Both the position numbers and the translations under genes were made by a program. Source: an uncultured Caldimicrobium sp. (GTDB taxonomy: Bacteria; Desulfobacterota; Thermodesulfobacteria; Thermodesulfobacteriales; Thermodesulfobacteriaceae). From it: a DNA stretch of 6,250 nucleotides. This document shows, piece after piece, positions 5,465 through 6,250 of the stretch. The stretch lies in assembly GCA_938091475.1 (NCBI GenBank), contig CALLJI010000124.1:1-6250 (forward strand), written 5' to 3'. Under the pieces are notes generated by a model that was not told the origin of the DNA, made no database searches, and saw nothing but the letters and a program-made list of their open reading frames with translations. Within the stretch, counting starts at the first letter, position 1. Every line of letters starts with the position of its first letter.

Positions 5465-5614
5465 CGCATGCTAAAGCCTGCGGTTACCATTTTTATTCCT
5501 TGGGCATAGCGTGCTGTGCCCTTACAATGCAATTTAATAGTAGAAAGCGAAGAAAGAATAATGTGACAATTCAAAATAGTAAAAAAGTGTGACACGATCT
5601 TAGGAATAACACTT

Positions 5615-5821
5615 TCACAGGGTTTCCCAGTGGGAACAATTAGGGCAAATCCAGGCTACCGCACTTGCACATAAGAATCTCCTGGGATTCTCAAAGAGAC
5701 ATCTCTGACAAAGAGAAAATCCGCACTTACTACAAATGAAGCAGAGGCGTTCTTCTTTTCCACAAAAATCGCAAACCCCTCTGCCCACTTTTTTCTTTTT
5801 TCCTCTAAGCTCCGCAGCCAC
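5615..5821 (-). CDS. Small cysteine-rich zinc-finger-like protein
   Basis: I do not recognise a named family. The 68-residue product has ten cysteines: C17-x2-C20, C27, C30-x2-C33, C38-x2-C41, C51 and C59-x2-C62 (CPNC). The order of CxxC pairs suggests two zinc sites, possibly interleaved as in RING or PHD folds, or two zinc ribbons. The first 14 residues are basic (RGKKKKVGRG); there is no membrane segment or signal peptide. The GTG at 5819-5821 overlaps the upstream glycyl-radical-tail gene by 17 nt but has no good Shine-Dalgarno sequence. A GTG at 5786-5788 would give 57 residues, with AGAGGA 12 nt upstream and all cysteines kept. Tight linkage behind two nrdD pieces suggests co-expression with anaerobic ribonucleotide reduction. 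A direct role there is speculation. It ends 21 bp from the repeat element. Confidence 0.6.
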   Translation of the reverse strand: MAAELRGKKKKVGRGVCDFCGKEERLCFICSKCGFSLCQRCLFENPRRFLCASAVAWICPNCSHWETL

Positions 5822-5975
5822 AACCTAATTTAAAGGCGCTCTCTAATCTTAGAGTTTTCCTCTCTGCAAACTCTCTCTGTTTCCCGGGATTCCAATTAGA
5901 GACTGGTCTAAAATACCCTACCACCCGAGAATAGACCTCACAGGGGATAGCTTTAACCCTACATTTTTGTTCCAT
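5805..5975 (-). CDS. Detached glycyl-radical tail of anaerobic ribonucleotide reductase (NrdD C-terminal domain)
   Basis: A 56-residue protein matching the extreme C-terminus of class III ribonucleotide reductase NrdD. It holds PCEVYSRVVGYFRPV (11-25), with Gly20 in RVVGY as the expected radical-bearing glycine, then WNPGKQREFAERKTL (28-42). In NrdD this loop inserts into the active-site barrel after NrdG, a radical SAM activase, creates the glycyl radical. Cysteines at 5, 12, 52 and 54 (GCGCGA end) may help bind metal. The ATG at 5973-5975 has a very strong Shine-Dalgarno sequence 7 nt away. It lies 19 nt after the stop of the NrdD body and in another frame, so it is a separate polypeptide as the sequence stands. 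Short NrdD-like proteins of this size occur in other anaerobes, which favours a real split gene over decay. nrdG is not in the window. Confidence 0.85.
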   Translation of the reverse strand: MEQKCRVKAIPCEVYSRVVGYFRPVSNWNPGKQREFAERKTLRLESAFKLGCGCGA

Positions 5976-5980
5976 AGTTC

Positions 5981-5988
5981 CACCTCCT
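5981..5988 (-). promoter_or_regulatory. Strong ribosome binding site of the glycyl-radical-tail gene
   Basis: Minus-strand AGGAGGTG, preceded by A-rich sequence and 5 nt from the ATG at 5975. It lies wholly in the 19-nt gap after the NrdD-body stop codon. This argues that the tail is initiated independently rather than being a broken reading frame. Confidence 0.8.
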
Positions 5989-5994
5989 TTTTTG

Positions 5995-6250
5995 TTATTT
6001 TATGAACATCACTGCTCCTTCAGAAAATTTGTTAAGTAAGGCTAAGGAAGTTTCAATTTCTACACCAAACCTTGCAAATTCCTCTTCTTTGTGGGGTAAA
6101 GGACAAAAATCGTGCTTTCCTGGAAGATAACCATGCACAGGACAAACAGAAAAGGTAGGAGTGATAGAAAAATAGGGTAGCCTAAAACGGGAAACAATAG
6201 CCCTTACCAGCTCCTTTACAGTTCTTGTATCTGTAATTTCCTCCCCTATG
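5995..6250 (-). CDS. nrdD: Anaerobic ribonucleoside-triphosphate reductase NrdD, C-terminal part of the body (cut by window edge)
   Basis: The last 84 residues of a class III ribonucleotide reductase entering from the right edge. Family members reduce ribonucleoside triphosphates to deoxyribonucleotides without oxygen, in the cytoplasm. LPYFSITPTFSVCPVHGYLP (residues 24-43 of the visible part) is the hallmark stretch just before the zinc site of NrdD. The usual four-cysteine zinc site is altered. CPVH and FCPLPH are present, but the second CxxC cysteine partners are replaced, leaving two Cys plus His candidates. In single-chain NrdD the glycyl-radical motif follows shortly. Here the chain instead runs about 35 residues with no radical motif and stops with FIK at 5998. 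The radical motif is encoded 19 nt later as its own gene. Identification is firm from the motif; the whole N-terminal part lies outside. Confidence 0.88.
   Translation of the reverse strand, partial: IGEEITDTRTVKELVRAIVSRFRLPYFSITPTFSVCPVHGYLPGKHDFCPLPHKEEEFARFGVEIETSLALLNKFSEGAVMFIK

Larger units (their letters stand above)
5060..5524. repeat. Cluster of GC-rich hairpin repeats (second cluster, inside the element)
   Basis: At least eleven consecutive hairpins were read by eye. They are 5060-5079, 5091-5113, 5124-5144, 5161-5184, 5195-5215 and 5239-5259, then 5283-5303, 5345-5364, 5389-5409, 5431-5448 and 5502-5521. Most share outer GGGC/GCCC and a flanking GTAG or CTAC, while the inner stem bases differ from hairpin to hairpin and remain complementary. 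A further hairpin of different sequence, 5465-5482 (CGCATGC/GCCTGCG with one mismatch, loop TAAA), is interspersed. No protein-coding gene is supported anywhere in this stretch. Confidence 0.88.
4985..5594. mobile_element. MITE-like element without transposase, 610 bp
   Basis: Bounded by 34-bp inverted repeats: 4985-5018 on the left, and the reverse complement of 5561-5594 on the right. They match at 30 of 34 positions, beginning TGTCACACTT. Both ends show the TG...CA form. No open reading frame inside resembles a transposase; the interior is wholly composed of GC-rich hairpin repeats. I see no target-site duplication at these borders (left flank ...TGAAT, right flank CGATC...). The true left border may be further out, since an extra repeat copy lies at 4971-4992. 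The element occupies the gap between fabH and the convergent small zinc-finger gene, ending 21 bp from the latter's stop. It is likely a non-autonomous derivative or deletion remnant of an insertion sequence; IS21-like is possible. Confidence 0.6.

Noticed and set aside
5060..5524. CRISPR array
   Set aside because: The repeats are not of constant sequence or spacing, intervals are not unique spacers, and no cas genes are present.
5976..5994. Sequencing frameshift breaking a single nrdD
   Set aside because: The gap has a strong ribosome binding site and an ATG, and the body ends with extra residues not seen in ordinary NrdD. One inserted or deleted base would not restore a normal sequence.

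Overview
The window looks like the chromosome of a low-GC, probably anaerobic and possibly thermophilic Gram-negative-type bacterium. Menaquinone appears to be made by the futalosine route (MqnE), there is a class III (anaerobic) ribonucleotide reductase, and a compact yceD-rpmF-plsX-fabH cluster is present. A Thermodesulfobacteria-like host is my best guess, but this is inference from gene content and base composition.

Layout. Positions 1-1802 are read leftwards: the first half of mqnE (1-543, cut by the window edge) lies downstream of a WecA/MraY-family polyprenyl-phosphate sugar-1-phosphate transferase (684-1802). A 345-bp divergent region (1803-2147) holds two outward-facing promoters with a cluster of GC-rich hairpin repeats (1867-2061) between them. 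Positions 2148-4889 are read rightwards as one tight operon: yceD (DUF177), rpmF (ribosomal protein L32), plsX and fabH. It joins a 50S ribosome protein and its usual partner to the first steps of phospholipid and fatty-acid synthesis. Gaps are 2 and 12 nt, and plsX and fabH overlap by 11 nt.

Positions 4890-5614 separate fabH from genes facing it and contain no credible gene. Positions 4890-4970 show nothing clear. After that comes a 610-bp MITE-like element (4985-5594) with 34-bp terminal inverted repeats and an additional subterminal copy on the left. Its interior is filled with the same GC-rich hairpin repeats seen at 1867-2061. Three of these repeats are composite units of exactly 73 bp.

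The right end is read leftwards from the window edge. It has the C-terminal part of NrdD, the anaerobic ribonucleotide reductase body (5995-6250, entering from outside). Next is a separate 56-residue gene carrying the NrdD glycyl-radical tail (5805-5975), then a 10-cysteine zinc-finger-like small protein (5615-5821). The detached glycyl-radical domain with its own strong ribosome binding site, and the transposase-less element filled with structured repeats, are the two most interesting things here.
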